Below are positions 44,824 to 54,017 of a stretch of DNA of 64,000 bases, piece after piece. Made by a program: the position numbers and the translations under genes. Each line of letters opens with the position of its first letter. Positions within the stretch are counted from its first letter, which is position 1. The notes under the pieces were generated by a model. The model had not been told where the DNA came from. It worked only from the letters and a program-made list of their open reading frames with translations, and ran no database searches. Source of the DNA: Nodularia sp. LEGE 06071 (GTDB taxonomy: Bacteria; Cyanobacteriota; Cyanobacteriia; Cyanobacteriales; Nostocaceae); NCBI RefSeq assembly GCF_015207755.1, contig NZ_JADEWH010000008.1, positions 62,001 through 126,000 on the forward strand, written 5' to 3'.

Positions 44824-46164
44824 ATGCCTACCATCCGTCCTGCCCAAATCACCAAAGTATTACCCGATTCTATAGCCGCAGAAATTGGCTTTGACACGGG
44901 GGATGCCATAGTTGCTATCAATGGCACACAACCCCGTGATTTAATTGATTATCAATTTTTATGTGCTGATGAAGTTCTCGAACTAGAAGTTTTAGACGCA
45001 ACAGGGAAAACTCATCATCTTGAAATTGAAAAAGATTACGACGAAGACCTGGGGTTAGAATTTGCCACCGCCCTATTTGATGGGTTAATTCAATGCAATA
45101 ACCGTTGTCCATTTTGCTTTATTGACCAGCAACCACCAGGTAAGCGTTCCAGCTTGTATTTAAAAGACGACGATTACCGTCTCAGTTTTTTATATGGTTC
45201 CTACTTAACTCTGACCAATTTGTCAGAAAAAGAATGGCAACGTATTGAACAAATGCGCCTGTCTCCCTTGTTTGTTTCTGTTCATGCGACGGAACACGAA
45301 ATCAGAATTAGACTCCTGAAAAATCAGCGTGCAGGACAAATTTTAGAACAAATTAAATGGTTCCAAGACCGAAGACTACAAATTCATGCCCAAGTAGTCG
45401 TTTGTCCTGGTATAAACGATGGTCAACACCTGGAAAAAACCCTCAAAGATTTAGCGTTTTTTCATCGTGGTGAAATACCTGCTGTGGCATCAGTAGCAGT
45501 TGTCCCAGTGGGCTTAACGCGGTTTCGCCCAGAAGCAGACGAACTGATCCCCGTAACCAAGGAAAAAGCTCAAGAAGTAATTTCCCAAGTGCAAACCATC
45601 TCACAGCAATTTCGTCAACAATTCAGTTCCGGCTTTGCTTGGTTAGCCGATGAGTGGTTTTTGATTGCAGGTGAAGAATTGCCCAGCGAAGCGGAATATG
45701 AAGAATATCCACAAATTGATAACGGTGTGGGTTCAATTCGGTTATTTATTAAGCAATTTGCATCTACATCTGCCGAATTATTACCACCAAAGCTTCACCA
45801 TCCCAAAAAATTAACTTGGGTAGTTGGTAATGCCGTAGAACAAGCATTTCAACCGATTTTGGCACGTTTGAATGCTGTGGAGAATTTAGAAGTCAATATG
45901 CAGGCTTTATCTAGTGATTACTGGGGACAAAATATTAGTGTGACTGGGTTAATTACAGGTCATGATTTACTTTTAAATCTCCCAGGAAAAGATTTGGGTG
46001 ATGGAATTTTGCTGCCAAAAGTCATGCTAAAAAATGGCGAATTGGTATTTTTAGATGATATGAGTGTTGCAGAAGTAGCTGAGAAACTCAATACAGAAAT
46101 ATTTCCAGTTTCTGGTATTGAAGAATTAATAAATACTTGTATTTCTGAAGTAGTTCTGGTTTAG
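44824..46164 (+). CDS. PDZ-radical SAM protein, TIGR03279 family
   Basis: 446 residues from the ATG at 44824. An N-terminal PDZ-like domain (IAAEIGFDTGDAIVAINGT, about residues 16-34) precedes an unusual radical SAM centre with CNNRCPFCFIDQQPPGKRSS (CxxxCxxC, about 86-105) and the YLTLTNLSEKEWQRIEQMRLS stretch (broken here). The rest is a DUF512-type domain ending in DMSVAEVAEKLNTEIFPVSG. Homologues are nearly universal in cyanobacteria and occur in Firmicutes; their substrate is unknown. Cytosolic. It is followed by a large histidine kinase gene 49 bp downstream, but no functional link is known. Confidence 0.88.
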   Translation: MPTIRPAQITKVLPDSIAAEIGFDTGDAIVAINGTQPRDLIDYQFLCADEVLELEVLDATGKTHHLEIEKDYDEDLGLEFATALFDGLIQCNNRCPFCFIDQQPPGKRSSLYLKDDDYRLSFLYGSYLTLTNLSEKEWQRIEQMRLSPLFVSVHATEHEIRIRLLKNQRAGQILEQIKWFQDRRLQIHAQVVVCPGINDGQHLEKTLKDLAFFHRGEIPAVASVAVVPVGLTRFRPEADELIPVTKEKAQEVISQVQTISQQFRQQFSSGFAWLADEWFLIAGEELPSEAEYEEYPQIDNGVGSIRLFIKQFASTSAELLPPKLHHPKKLTWVVGNAVEQAFQPILARLNAVENLEVNMQALSSDYWGQNISVTGLITGHDLLLNLPGKDLGDGILLPKVMLKNGELVFLDDMSVAEVAEKLNTEIFPVSGIEELINTCISEVVLV

Positions 46165-46213
46165 ATAGCACATATCATCTGTAATTCTTTTTTGATCATC
46201 GCCATCATCATCT

Positions 46214-49200
46214 ATGCAAGCTTCACCTCAGCTTTCCCACCTACGATGTTTAAAGTCAATCATTGACTTTGATCCACTCAGAGTAAATCCAGAAACATCA
46301 GTATCAGACGCAGTATTTTTGATGGCCAATCATGGCGTGAGTATCTTGGTTTTGTCAGGATCACAGGTAGTTGGATGGTTGATACCCAAAGATGTGGTGC
46401 AGCTTTTAGCTTCAGGGGTGGACTTAAAAACAACTCCAATTTCTGAAGTTATGCAGGCTGTAGAAATTACCCTCAAACTTGCGGAATTTGAGAGTATGGC
46501 AACGGTACTTTCACTGTTGCACCAGCATCAATTAGATATTTTGCCAGTTATAGATGATCATGGTCAACTTGTTGGGACAATAACTCCAGCAAGTGTTTGT
46601 CAAGCCCTAGCAAAACCAGCCGAGGAAACTCAAGGTGAATATTCACAAACCCCAGTCGAAAGATTGCGTTTGCTAGAGTCAGCAGTGGTAAATGCCAATG
46701 ATGCTATTTTGATTACTGCCGCTGATGTCTTAGATGAACCATTTGGCCCGCGAATAGTTTATGTCAATCCAGGCTTTACCAAGATGACTGGCTACTCCCC
46801 TGGGGAAGTGATTGGCAAAACACCGCGTATTCTACAGGGTGAGCTAACTTCTCGGACTCAACTCAAGAAAATGCGGACTGCACTTCAAAGCGGTTTGCCA
46901 ATCAGGACAGAATTTATTAACTACCATAAAGATGGTTCTACATACTGGGTGGAGGTGAACGTAGTCCCAATCATAGATCAAGAAGGAAAAAGCACTCATT
47001 TTGTATCTGTACAGAGAAATATAAGTACGCAAAAAAGTAATGAAGCGGCGATTCGGTGGAATGAAGAGCTATTTCGGCAAGTAACAGAAAATATTCCGCA
47101 AGTCTTTTTTGTGCGAGATGCTTATGAGGAGAAATTATATTATATTAGCCCAGCTTACGAACAAATTTGGGGCAGAAGTCGCGATCGCCTTTACGAAAAT
47201 TTCCGAGAAAATCTGCTTGATTCTATTCATCCCTTAGATCGAGATCACTACAGAGGTATTTTAGATGGTTTATTATCAGGCCAGAATTTCACCGCCGAAT
47301 TTCCCATTGTCCGGACTAGCGGCGAAATGCGTTGGATTTCTGCCAAAACCTTTCCTGTTAACAATGAAAAAGGAGAACTTTACCGTTTTGCGGGGATTGC
47401 TGAAGATATTACCGAAATCAAAGAAGCACAAGCGGCTCTGACTCAGGTCAACCAAGAGCTAGAAATGCGTGTATCAGAACGAACTATTGCTTTAACTCAA
47501 GTCAATCAGCAGCTAGTATCAGAAATTACCGAACGCCATGAGAGTGAAGAACGCTTTCGCTTTTTGGCTGAATCCATCCCGCAACAAGTATGGATTGCTA
47601 ATGCTAACGGTGAGCTTGAGTATGTAAATCAACGCGTTGTTGACTACTTTATGTGCAGTTCTGCACAAATTCTAGGGGTGGGATGGCAGGATGGGATACA
47701 TCCTGATGATTTACCAGATACTTTGTCTGGCTGGCAGCAATCTCTGAGGATGGGTACACCTCATGAAGCTGAATTTCGTTGCCTCCGAGGCAGTGATCAA
47801 ACCTATCGCTGGCATTTAATCCGGGCTTTGCCTATGCGTGATCAACAAGGTAGAATTGTCAACTGGTTCGGTACTAATACTGATATTGATGATCGTGTAT
47901 CCACAGAAATTACTCTGCGGGAAACACAACAACAGCTACAGGCAATTTTATATAACTCTCCGGCGGTGATTTATGTAATCGATCCTGATGGTAAAAACCT
48001 ACTAGGCAACCGCAAGTATGAACAGCTATTAAACCTGACTCAAGACCAAATCTTGGGCAAAAATGTGCATGAACTTTGGCCGGCTCATATTGCCGATGAG
48101 TTTGCCGTCAATAACCGTCAAGTCATTGCCGATGGTGTGGCTATAGAAACAGAAGAAGTCGTTCCTCAAGAGGATGGTTTACACACTTACTTGTCTATCA
48201 AGTTTCCTTTAAAAGATGCTCATGGCGTGACCTATGCTGTGGGTGGTATTTCTACTGATATTACACAACGCAAGTTAGCAGAAGAATCACTACTACGCTT
48301 TGGCAAAGCCATAGAAAGCATCAGTGATGCCATAGTGATTGGAGATATTACGGGTGCTTCTATCTACGTTAATCCGGCGTTTATCGAACAGTATGAGTAC
48401 ACCTTAGAGGAATTACAGGTCGCTGGGGGATGTAGAGTGATCTTCGAGCATCCAGCAATTTATGAAAAAATTCGCGCTGCTGTTGCCAAGCATCAGTCTT
48501 GGCGTGGTGAAGTCACCTTTCGAGCCTGTAGTGGTCGTCTTGTTCAAGTTTACGTGCGTTCTGATGCCATTAAAGATGCCACGGGTAAAAGTCTGGGTAC
48601 AATCTGCATTCATACAGATATTACTCAACGGAAGCGCACAGAAGAAGGTTTAAGATTACGTAATCGTGCGATCGCTGCTAGTAGTAATGGCATTATTATT
48701 ACTGATGCCAGTCTTCCCAATAGGCCGATTATCTATGTTAATCCGGCTTTTGAGCGCTTGACTGGCTATAGTGCCGCAGAGGTAATCGGCAGAAATTTTT
48801 GTTCATTCCAAGGTAATGATCTCAATCAATCTGAGATAGAAGAACTCTCTGCTACTATGCAAGCAGGAAAAGACTGCACTGTGACTTTACGCAATTACCG
48901 TAAAGATGGCAGCCTATTGTGGAGCGAGTTAAATATTTCCCCAGTTTATGACGTTGCGGGCAAACTCACCCACTACATCACCATCCAAACCAATATCACT
49001 GAGCGCAAGCAGGCAGAAACAGCTCTACTTGTGAGCCAAGAACGGCTACAATATCTACTTTCTTCCAGTCCAGCTGTCATCTATACCACTACAACTACCG
49101 GGTCTTTGGGTAGTACTTTTATCAGTGAAAATGTCACTGCCATGACGGGATATGAAGCGTGGGAAATTATCGAAAATTCTAGCTTTTGGACTACTCGTAT

Positions 49201-50152
49201 CCACCCAGAAGATTTACCAGATGTCTTGGCGGAAATGGCTCAGGTAGTAAAGAAACCACATTACAGTCTTGAATATCGCTTTTTACATAAAGACGGCACT
49301 TATCGTTGGCTATATGACAAAGGCCAACTCATGCGGGATCAAGCTGGTAATCCATTAGAATTGGTCGGTTACTTGGCAGATATCACAGAACGTAAGCAAT
49401 TAGAACAAGAACTGAAAGTAGCATTAGAGACAGAAAAGGAACTTAACGAACTCAAATCCCGTTTTGTTTCCATGACTTCCCATGAATTTCGCACGCCTTT
49501 GAGTACTATCCTTTCTTCGTCGGAATTACTAGAACATTACCGCCACCAATGGACAGAAGCAAAACAACTGACTCACTTGCATCGCATTCAAACTGCTGTG
49601 AAGCGAATGACAGAAATGTTAAATGATGTGTTGGTGATTGGCAAGGCGGAAGCAGGAAAACTAGAGTATAGTCCAAAGTGCTTTGATTTGGTGGAATACT
49701 GCCGTTATTTGCTGTCAGAAGCACAAGTGAATCAAGATGCTATGTGCGTAATTTATTTTACAAGTCAACATAAATCTTTGTCATGCTGTATGGATGATAA
49801 GTTGCTAGGACATATTCTGAATAACTTACTTTCAAATGCCCTCAAATATTCCCGAAATGACAGCACCATTGAGTTTAGTCTTGCTTGTGATAATGAGCAA
49901 GCCATATTTCAAATTCAGGATCAAGGAATTGGCATTCCAGAAGAAGACCAACCACGCTTGTTTGAATCTTTCCATCGTGCGAGGAATGTCGGCAATATTC
50001 TCGGAACTGGATTAGGATTGGCGATTGTGAAAACTTGTGTAGATTTACACCAAGGTGAAATTTCTGTCACCAGTACACAGGGAATTGGTACAGTATTTAC
50101 TGTTAAATTGCCATTAAATAACCATATAAATACTAAGGTAACAAATGACTAA
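46214..50152 (+). CDS. CBS-multi-PAS sensor histidine kinase
   Basis: 1312 residues, no membrane segment. N-terminal CBS pair (about residues 10-140, ISEVMQAVEITLKLAEFES and LPVIDDHGQLVGTITP). Seven PAS/PAC units follow (about 150-1060), split by a coiled coil around 395-445. PAS 1 has GKTPRILQG and PAS 6 has GRNFCSFQGND (residues 859-869), a LOV-like sequence with Cys 863 one place after the canonical position. The HisKA domain has SMTSHEFRTPLS (His 1090) and the HATPase has NNLLSNALKYS (N box), DQGIGIPEED (G1) and GTGLGLAIV (G2). It should autophosphorylate and pass phosphate to the overlapping receiver-EAL protein. A cytosolic sensor of adenylates, redox or small molecules; the signal is not known. 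Confidence 0.92.
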   Translation: MQASPQLSHLRCLKSIIDFDPLRVNPETSVSDAVFLMANHGVSILVLSGSQVVGWLIPKDVVQLLASGVDLKTTPISEVMQAVEITLKLAEFESMATVLSLLHQHQLDILPVIDDHGQLVGTITPASVCQALAKPAEETQGEYSQTPVERLRLLESAVVNANDAILITAADVLDEPFGPRIVYVNPGFTKMTGYSPGEVIGKTPRILQGELTSRTQLKKMRTALQSGLPIRTEFINYHKDGSTYWVEVNVVPIIDQEGKSTHFVSVQRNISTQKSNEAAIRWNEELFRQVTENIPQVFFVRDAYEEKLYYISPAYEQIWGRSRDRLYENFRENLLDSIHPLDRDHYRGILDGLLSGQNFTAEFPIVRTSGEMRWISAKTFPVNNEKGELYRFAGIAEDITEIKEAQAALTQVNQELEMRVSERTIALTQVNQQLVSEITERHESEERFRFLAESIPQQVWIANANGELEYVNQRVVDYFMCSSAQILGVGWQDGIHPDDLPDTLSGWQQSLRMGTPHEAEFRCLRGSDQTYRWHLIRALPMRDQQGRIVNWFGTNTDIDDRVSTEITLRETQQQLQAILYNSPAVIYVIDPDGKNLLGNRKYEQLLNLTQDQILGKNVHELWPAHIADEFAVNNRQVIADGVAIETEEVVPQEDGLHTYLSIKFPLKDAHGVTYAVGGISTDITQRKLAEESLLRFGKAIESISDAIVIGDITGASIYVNPAFIEQYEYTLEELQVAGGCRVIFEHPAIYEKIRAAVAKHQSWRGEVTFRACSGRLVQVYVRSDAIKDATGKSLGTICIHTDITQRKRTEEGLRLRNRAIAASSNGIIITDASLPNRPIIYVNPAFERLTGYSAAEVIGRNFCSFQGNDLNQSEIEELSATMQAGKDCTVTLRNYRKDGSLLWSELNISPVYDVAGKLTHYITIQTNITERKQAETALLVSQERLQYLLSSSPAVIYTTTTTGSLGSTFISENVTAMTGYEAWEIIENSSFWTTRIHPEDLPDVLAEMAQVVKKPHYSLEYRFLHKDGTYRWLYDKGQLMRDQAGNPLELVGYLADITERKQLEQELKVALETEKELNELKSRFVSMTSHEFRTPLSTILSSSELLEHYRHQWTEAKQLTHLHRIQTAVKRMTEMLNDVLVIGKAEAGKLEYSPKCFDLVEYCRYLLSEAQVNQDAMCVIYFTSQHKSLSCCMDDKLLGHILNNLLSNALKYSRNDSTIEFSLACDNEQAIFQIQDQGIGIPEEDQPRLFESFHRARNVGNILGTGLGLAIVKTCVDLHQGEISVTSTQGIGTVFTVKLPLNNHINTKVTND

Positions 50153-51362
50153 AATTTTAGTGATTGAAGATGAAGAATCAGTGCGTGAGAACTTATTAGA
50201 TTTATTAGAGGCTGAGAATTTTGAGACGATTACAGCTGCCAATGGCAAAATTGGCATAAATTTGGCTGTATCTGTGATGCCTGACTTAATTTTGTGCGAT
50301 ATGATGATGCCGGAAATTGACGGTTACGGAGTGCTAACAGCAGTGCGTCAAGAACCTTTAACGGCAACAATTCCATTTATTTTTTTGACGGCTAAATCTG
50401 CTAAAGCTGATTTTCGCCAAGGTATGGATATGGGTGCAGATGATTATCTGACTAAGCCATTTACTCGCGCTGAACTTTTAAAGGCGATTATGAATCGCTT
50501 AGAAAGACAAGCTACTTTAAAAAAGTATTTATCTTTATCGAATCTCTCGGCTATTAACACATTTTCTCCGAAAATGCAGTTGATAGAAATGAACTTACAC
50601 CGAGTTATCCACCAAAAAAGATTTCACGAATTTGAAATTTATTATCAACCTATTATTAATATTGCTTCAGGAAAAATAATTGCTGCGGAAAGTTTATTGC
50701 GTTGGGAGAGTCCTGAATTGGGTTCTGTTTCTCCGGCGGAATTTATGCCAGTGGCTGAGTCTACTGGTTTAATTATTTCTATTGATCAATGGGTATTAGA
50801 AAATGTCTGTAAACAAATTAAAAGCTGGCAAAATATGGGCGGGATATCCTTGAGGATTGCTGTAAATATATCAGTAATTGAATTTAATCATCCAGACTTT
50901 ATCAAAAAAATTATTGAGTTTATTCATATAAATGATTTAGAACCAAAATATTTAGAACTCGAACTGACGGAAAGTATGATTATGCAAAATGCTCATGGGG
51001 CGATCGCTACTATGAGCGAATTACAAAATTTGGGGGTCAGAATTGCTATTGATGATTTTGGTACTGGTTATTCTTCTTTAATTTATCTGAAAAATTTACC
51101 AATTAATACATTAAAGATTGACCGTTATTTTATTCACAATGTGGACCAAGATCCTCAAAAATCTGCCATTAGCAAGGCATTAATCGAAATGGCGCACAAT
51201 CTGAATTTGCAGGTAATTGCTGAAGGTGTAGAAACAGAATCTGAACTATCTTTTTTACGCGAAAATAATTGTGATGCCATGCAAGGTTTTTTATTCAGTC
51301 GTCCATTACCAGCAGCTGAATTAGAGAATTTTTTGTGGACTACAAGACGCTTATCTGTATAA
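50145..51362 (+). CDS. response regulator with EAL (c-di-GMP phosphodiesterase) output
   Basis: 405 residues. Its ATG lies 8 bp inside the kinase gene, so the two are coupled. The receiver (1-125) has VIEDEESVREN (acidic pocket), LILCDMMMPEIDGYG (Asp 52 accepts phosphate), FLTAKS and LTKPFT (Lys). Residues about 150-395 form an EAL domain: AAESLLRWESPELG (ESL in place of EAL, catalytic Glu kept), NISVIEFNH, LELELTESMI, AIDDFGTGYSSLIY, LKIDRYF and VIAEGVETESEL. All metal and base residues appear present, so an active c-di-GMP phosphodiesterase controlled by the kinase is expected. Such systems often control motility, biofilm or polysaccharide production. Confidence 0.94.
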   Translation: MTKILVIEDEESVRENLLDLLEAENFETITAANGKIGINLAVSVMPDLILCDMMMPEIDGYGVLTAVRQEPLTATIPFIFLTAKSAKADFRQGMDMGADDYLTKPFTRAELLKAIMNRLERQATLKKYLSLSNLSAINTFSPKMQLIEMNLHRVIHQKRFHEFEIYYQPIINIASGKIIAAESLLRWESPELGSVSPAEFMPVAESTGLIISIDQWVLENVCKQIKSWQNMGGISLRIAVNISVIEFNHPDFIKKIIEFIHINDLEPKYLELELTESMIMQNAHGAIATMSELQNLGVRIAIDDFGTGYSSLIYLKNLPINTLKIDRYFIHNVDQDPQKSAISKALIEMAHNLNLQVIAEGVETESELSFLRENNCDAMQGFLFSRPLPAAELENFLWTTRRLSV

Positions 51363-51401
51363 ATAAATGTAGTAATTTACTAATAGTTGAGAAATATATT
51401 T

Positions 51402-51815
51402 ATGTCTGAGAATGAGAATGATGTTCAGTCAAATATCCCTGAATCTTCTGACCATTCAGGTGCAAGATACTGGGGTAATGTAGAGGTGATAGAGGAGGGG
51501 GAAAGCTATAGAATCAGTCGGGTTGAAATCAAGCCTAGACATGGGATTAAAGCACAAATCCATTATCACCGTAATGAGCATTGGGTTGTAGTCTCCGGTG
51601 TCGCTAAGGTAACTTGTGGAGAAGAGGAAAAGTTACTAAATCGAAATGAATCAACTTTTGTTCCCGCAGCGACTCTGCATAAGGTAGAGAACCCCGGACA
51701 GATTCCGTTGATTATTTTGGAAATTCAAAATGGTGAGTATTTGGGTGAGGATGACATTGAAAGACCTTATGAACTCAATGTTGTCAAGCCTGCGACTGAA
51801 AATAAACAAGTTTAA
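51402..51815 (+). CDS. cupin, phosphomannose isomerase type II-like
   Basis: 137 residues from the ATG at 51402; an upstream TTG at 51387 is also in frame but lacks support. A single cupin domain matching the C-terminal isomerase domain of mannose-1-phosphate guanylyltransferase/phosphomannose isomerase: ARYWGNVEVIEEGESYRISR, VEIKPRHGIKAQIHYHRNEH (metal-binding His-x-His and Glu) and the second motif FVPAATLHKVENPGQIPLII. It could isomerise mannose-6-phosphate to fructose-6-phosphate and so feed GDP-mannose, used by the gmd gene far upstream; it could equally be a different sugar cupin. 40 bp after the EAL gene; not clearly operonic. Confidence 0.85.
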   Translation: MSENENDVQSNIPESSDHSGARYWGNVEVIEEGESYRISRVEIKPRHGIKAQIHYHRNEHWVVVSGVAKVTCGEEEKLLNRNESTFVPAATLHKVENPGQIPLIILEIQNGEYLGEDDIERPYELNVVKPATENKQV

Positions 51816-51905
51816 ATTAATCAACAGTTATCAGTAATCAACACCTATAGGGGAGAATTGAGATCAAATCATGTCTCTTGACTGATAACTGATAACTGAT
51901 AACTG

Positions 51906-52664
51906 TTAAAACCATCCCTCTTGTTCTAGGGTTTCAATCAACTGTAAACCACGAGGATCACCTACGCCTAATAGTGAGGCTTTAGCGTCTTCCCGGACTC
52001 CCAAATCTTGGTCTTCGGCGAAGGCTTGAATCAGGGCATCGATGGCTGTAGCATAAACTATGTTAGATGGCAATTCCCGGCATAATTGCCCAATTGTCCA
52101 AGCGCAGTTACTCCGCACTGCGGCGACGGGATCTTGAACTAAGGCTTCAATTAGGGCTGGGATGGCTCCCACAACGGCTTCATAACCTACGTCTGCCATC
52201 TGGGCTAAGGCACTAGCCGACCATAAACGCACGGCGGAAATATCAGTTCTTAAGGCATCTGCTAGAGGTGCTAGAGAACGGCGATCGCGACAATTCCCTA
52301 ATGCCCAAACTACACCTTTACGGACATAGCCATTCCAATCTTTGTTCAGTTGCACAATTAACGGTTCTACTGCTTCTGGACTGGGATTGCGTCCAATGCC
52401 ATAGGCTGCACTGACTCGCACCAAGGGACAGGTATCAGTTAACAGGCGAATTAAATGGGGTGTAGCCCGTGGATCTTCAATATCACAAAAAGCACGAGCC
52501 GCTAGCATCCGTTGCTGGGGTTGATGATCTTCCAAAAGTGCTAGCATCACTTCTGGATCGGGCTTTACCACTTCAGATTCAGCAGTTAGCGGCTCTATTT
52601 TATCCAGGGGGCTTTCTAGATCCACCTCGGCATCAAGTAAGCTTAGGTCTTCTTCGTCATACAT
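51906..52664 (-). CDS. HEAT-repeat protein
   Basis: 252 residues. Begins with an acidic segment (about 1-40), then five or six HEAT-like repeats: MLAARAFCDIEDPRATPHLI, VRVSAAYGIGRNPSPEAVEP, VRKGVVWALGNCRDRRSL, VRLWSASALAQMADVGYE and VRSNCAWTIGQLCREL. The repeat type resembles PBS-lyase HEAT repeats of CpcE/NblB-like proteins involved with phycobilisomes, but no specific bilin-lyase motif is evident, so I leave it as HEAT-repeat. It may act as a scaffold. Monocistronic; the stop is next to repeat DNA. Confidence 0.85.
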   Translation of the reverse strand: MYDEEDLSLLDAEVDLESPLDKIEPLTAESEVVKPDPEVMLALLEDHQPQQRMLAARAFCDIEDPRATPHLIRLLTDTCPLVRVSAAYGIGRNPSPEAVEPLIVQLNKDWNGYVRKGVVWALGNCRDRRSLAPLADALRTDISAVRLWSASALAQMADVGYEAVVGAIPALIEALVQDPVAAVRSNCAWTIGQLCRELPSNIVYATAIDALIQAFAEDQDLGVREDAKASLLGVGDPRGLQLIETLEQEGWF

Positions 52665-52714
52665 ATTTCATTTAAAGGCGCGAGTGGGATTTAATTGCAC
52701 CCCCCGTGCTAATA

Positions 52715-52785
52715 AGTCAAACAATTTTAGATTTTTGATTGATTCCACAGATAAATCTGGGGGATTTTACCATTAAGAAACTATT
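52715..52785. repeat. dispersed repeat, family B, copy 2
   Basis: gtcaaacaattttagattt, then gattgattccacagataaat, ctgggggatt and aagaaactattgg. Matches 41759-41845 in order; lies upstream of the HEAT-repeat gene and beside a GNAT gene. Confidence 0.75.
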
Positions 52786-52829
52786 GGTAAAAACCTGATA
52801 GATATCAGATATTGTACACCTATATCAGT

Positions 52830-53315
52830 TTATTTATGACTATGCAGTGATTTTACCATCCATAGGGATTGGGTTTGATAACCTAGATGATTGTAAAGAT
52901 TTAAGGCGACTGGGTTAGATTGCCAAACTTGTAAGCCGATTTGGCGATCGCCTCTTTGAATTGCCCAATTTTCCACATACTTCATCAAAGCTGTACCCAC
53001 ACCCCGCCGCCGATGTTCTGGGACGACATAGAGCAGAAAAATGTGAGCATGGCGATCGCCTTGTATTTGATCTATGGCATTTCCGACCCAGAGACAAGCA
53101 ATGGGAGGTTGGGGAGAATCTTCCTCATCCAAAAACTCTACCCACCACAACGGTGTGTCCTGAGACAAATACTGCTCGACGGTTTGCGCTAGATGGGCAA
53201 AATCTTGCTGGGGAAATAGATCCTGGTAAGTTCGCTGCATGAACTTTACTAGTAGCGATCGCTCTAGTGTGGAACCGCGACGAATATAGTAACCCGGTAG
53301 CAGTTGCTCAGACAA
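52830..53315 (-). CDS. GNAT family N-acetyltransferase
   Basis: 161 residues. The acetyl-CoA binding motif A is present: HIFLLYVVPEHRRRGVGTAL (about residues 90-109), followed by WAIQRGDRQIGLQVWQSN and LNLYNHLGYQTQSLW (motif B). Acetylates a small molecule or protein amine; substrate unknown. The N-terminal YYIRRGSTLERSLLVKFMQR is typical of a cyanobacterial subfamily. A GTG or ATG start is possible; the ATG at 53315 is listed. Its end lies 165 bp from the HEAT-repeat gene. No sign of damage. Confidence 0.9.
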   Translation of the reverse strand: MSEQLLPGYYIRRGSTLERSLLVKFMQRTYQDLFPQQDFAHLAQTVEQYLSQDTPLWWVEFLDEEDSPQPPIACLWVGNAIDQIQGDRHAHIFLLYVVPEHRRRGVGTALMKYVENWAIQRGDRQIGLQVWQSNPVALNLYNHLGYQTQSLWMVKSLHSHK

Positions 53316-53330
53316 ACTCAGTTTCCATTT

Positions 53331-53531
53331 CTATGAGAGCAGTGGAGGCTGTGCAAAGGCAAATAATTGTTCCTCTCCATTTCCCCATTGTCCTATTTCC
53401 CCATTTGCTTCAATGGGTGCGGGTGCTGCCATATCAGAGGGTAAAAAGATGCGGGCGCTGACTGCCACGAGGGCTAATGAGAATATTAACACTGCCACCA
53501 ATGGAGCAATGTACTGACGAATTATGGTCAT
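53331..53531 (-). CDS. small single-helix membrane protein
   Basis: 66 residues. A hydrophobic segment at about residues 8-27 (IAPLVAVLIFSLALVAVSAR) makes one membrane anchor, followed by IFLPSDMAAPAPIEANG, a short Pro/Ala-rich extracytoplasmic part. The last 20 residues overlap repeat-like DNA (ggaaatggg units), so the true C-terminus may be shorter in relatives. Family unknown to me; the N-terminal motif looks conserved in cyanobacteria. It starts 15 bp from the GNAT gene end and could be cotranscribed with it (upstream gene). Confidence 0.6.
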   Translation of the reverse strand: MTIIRQYIAPLVAVLIFSLALVAVSARIFLPSDMAAPAPIEANGEIGQWGNGEEQLFAFAQPPLLS

Positions 53532-53603
53532 AGTTTAATTGAAATCGGCTAGGTTCTGGGATGAGAATCTAGCTGAAGATTTGTGAAGTTTTCTTGATTT
53601 ATT

Positions 53604-54017
53604 TTAGCGTTGATCGCGTTCCAAGTCATCAATGACTCTCTCGCAATACCAGGTTTCTGGCATTCCCGGATAGTTGAGCTTGGCCTGATCAATTAATCGC
53701 TCGGCTGCGGCAGCATCACCGCCTAATTTAGCAATTAGTTGGTTTTTGAGATGGTTATCGGCTATTTGCTCGGTGATTTGTGTCTGTGCCTGTTCTGGTC
53801 TGTGTGCTGGTACTACCTGTGATTGTTCTCTGCGTAGCTGCCAAAATAAAACGTAATAAAGTGTACAAAAAATCAAAATTAGGCTGAATGTTCCGAAGAC
53901 AGTTAGTAGGTTAAACGCTAGAAACCCTAAAACTAACTGTGAGAGAACATAGCCGAGTAACAAGCCGGTGATTAAGAGAATAAATGTGCCGACAATAATA
54001 ACTACTTGGTTCCCCAT
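53604..54017 (-). CDS. hypothetical membrane protein
   Basis: 137 residues. Two hydrophobic helices at about residues 5-28 and 31-64 (VVIIVGTFILLITGLLLGYV, FLAFNLLTVFGTFSLILIFC) followed by a soluble C-terminal half with QIADNHLKNQLIAKLGGDAA and YPGMPETWYCERVIDDLERD. The last part reads like a conserved recognition motif of a cyanobacterial family, but I cannot name it. It overlaps the end of the MFS gene by 16 bp, so translation is coupled. Confidence 0.75.
   Translation of the reverse strand: MGNQVVIIVGTFILLITGLLLGYVLSQLVLGFLAFNLLTVFGTFSLILIFCTLYYVLFWQLRREQSQVVPAHRPEQAQTQITEQIADNHLKNQLIAKLGGDAAAAERLIDQAKLNYPGMPETWYCERVIDDLERDQR

Noticed and set aside
51387-51401. Cupin start at TTG 51387
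   Set aside because: ATG at 51402 is the better start and family members begin there.
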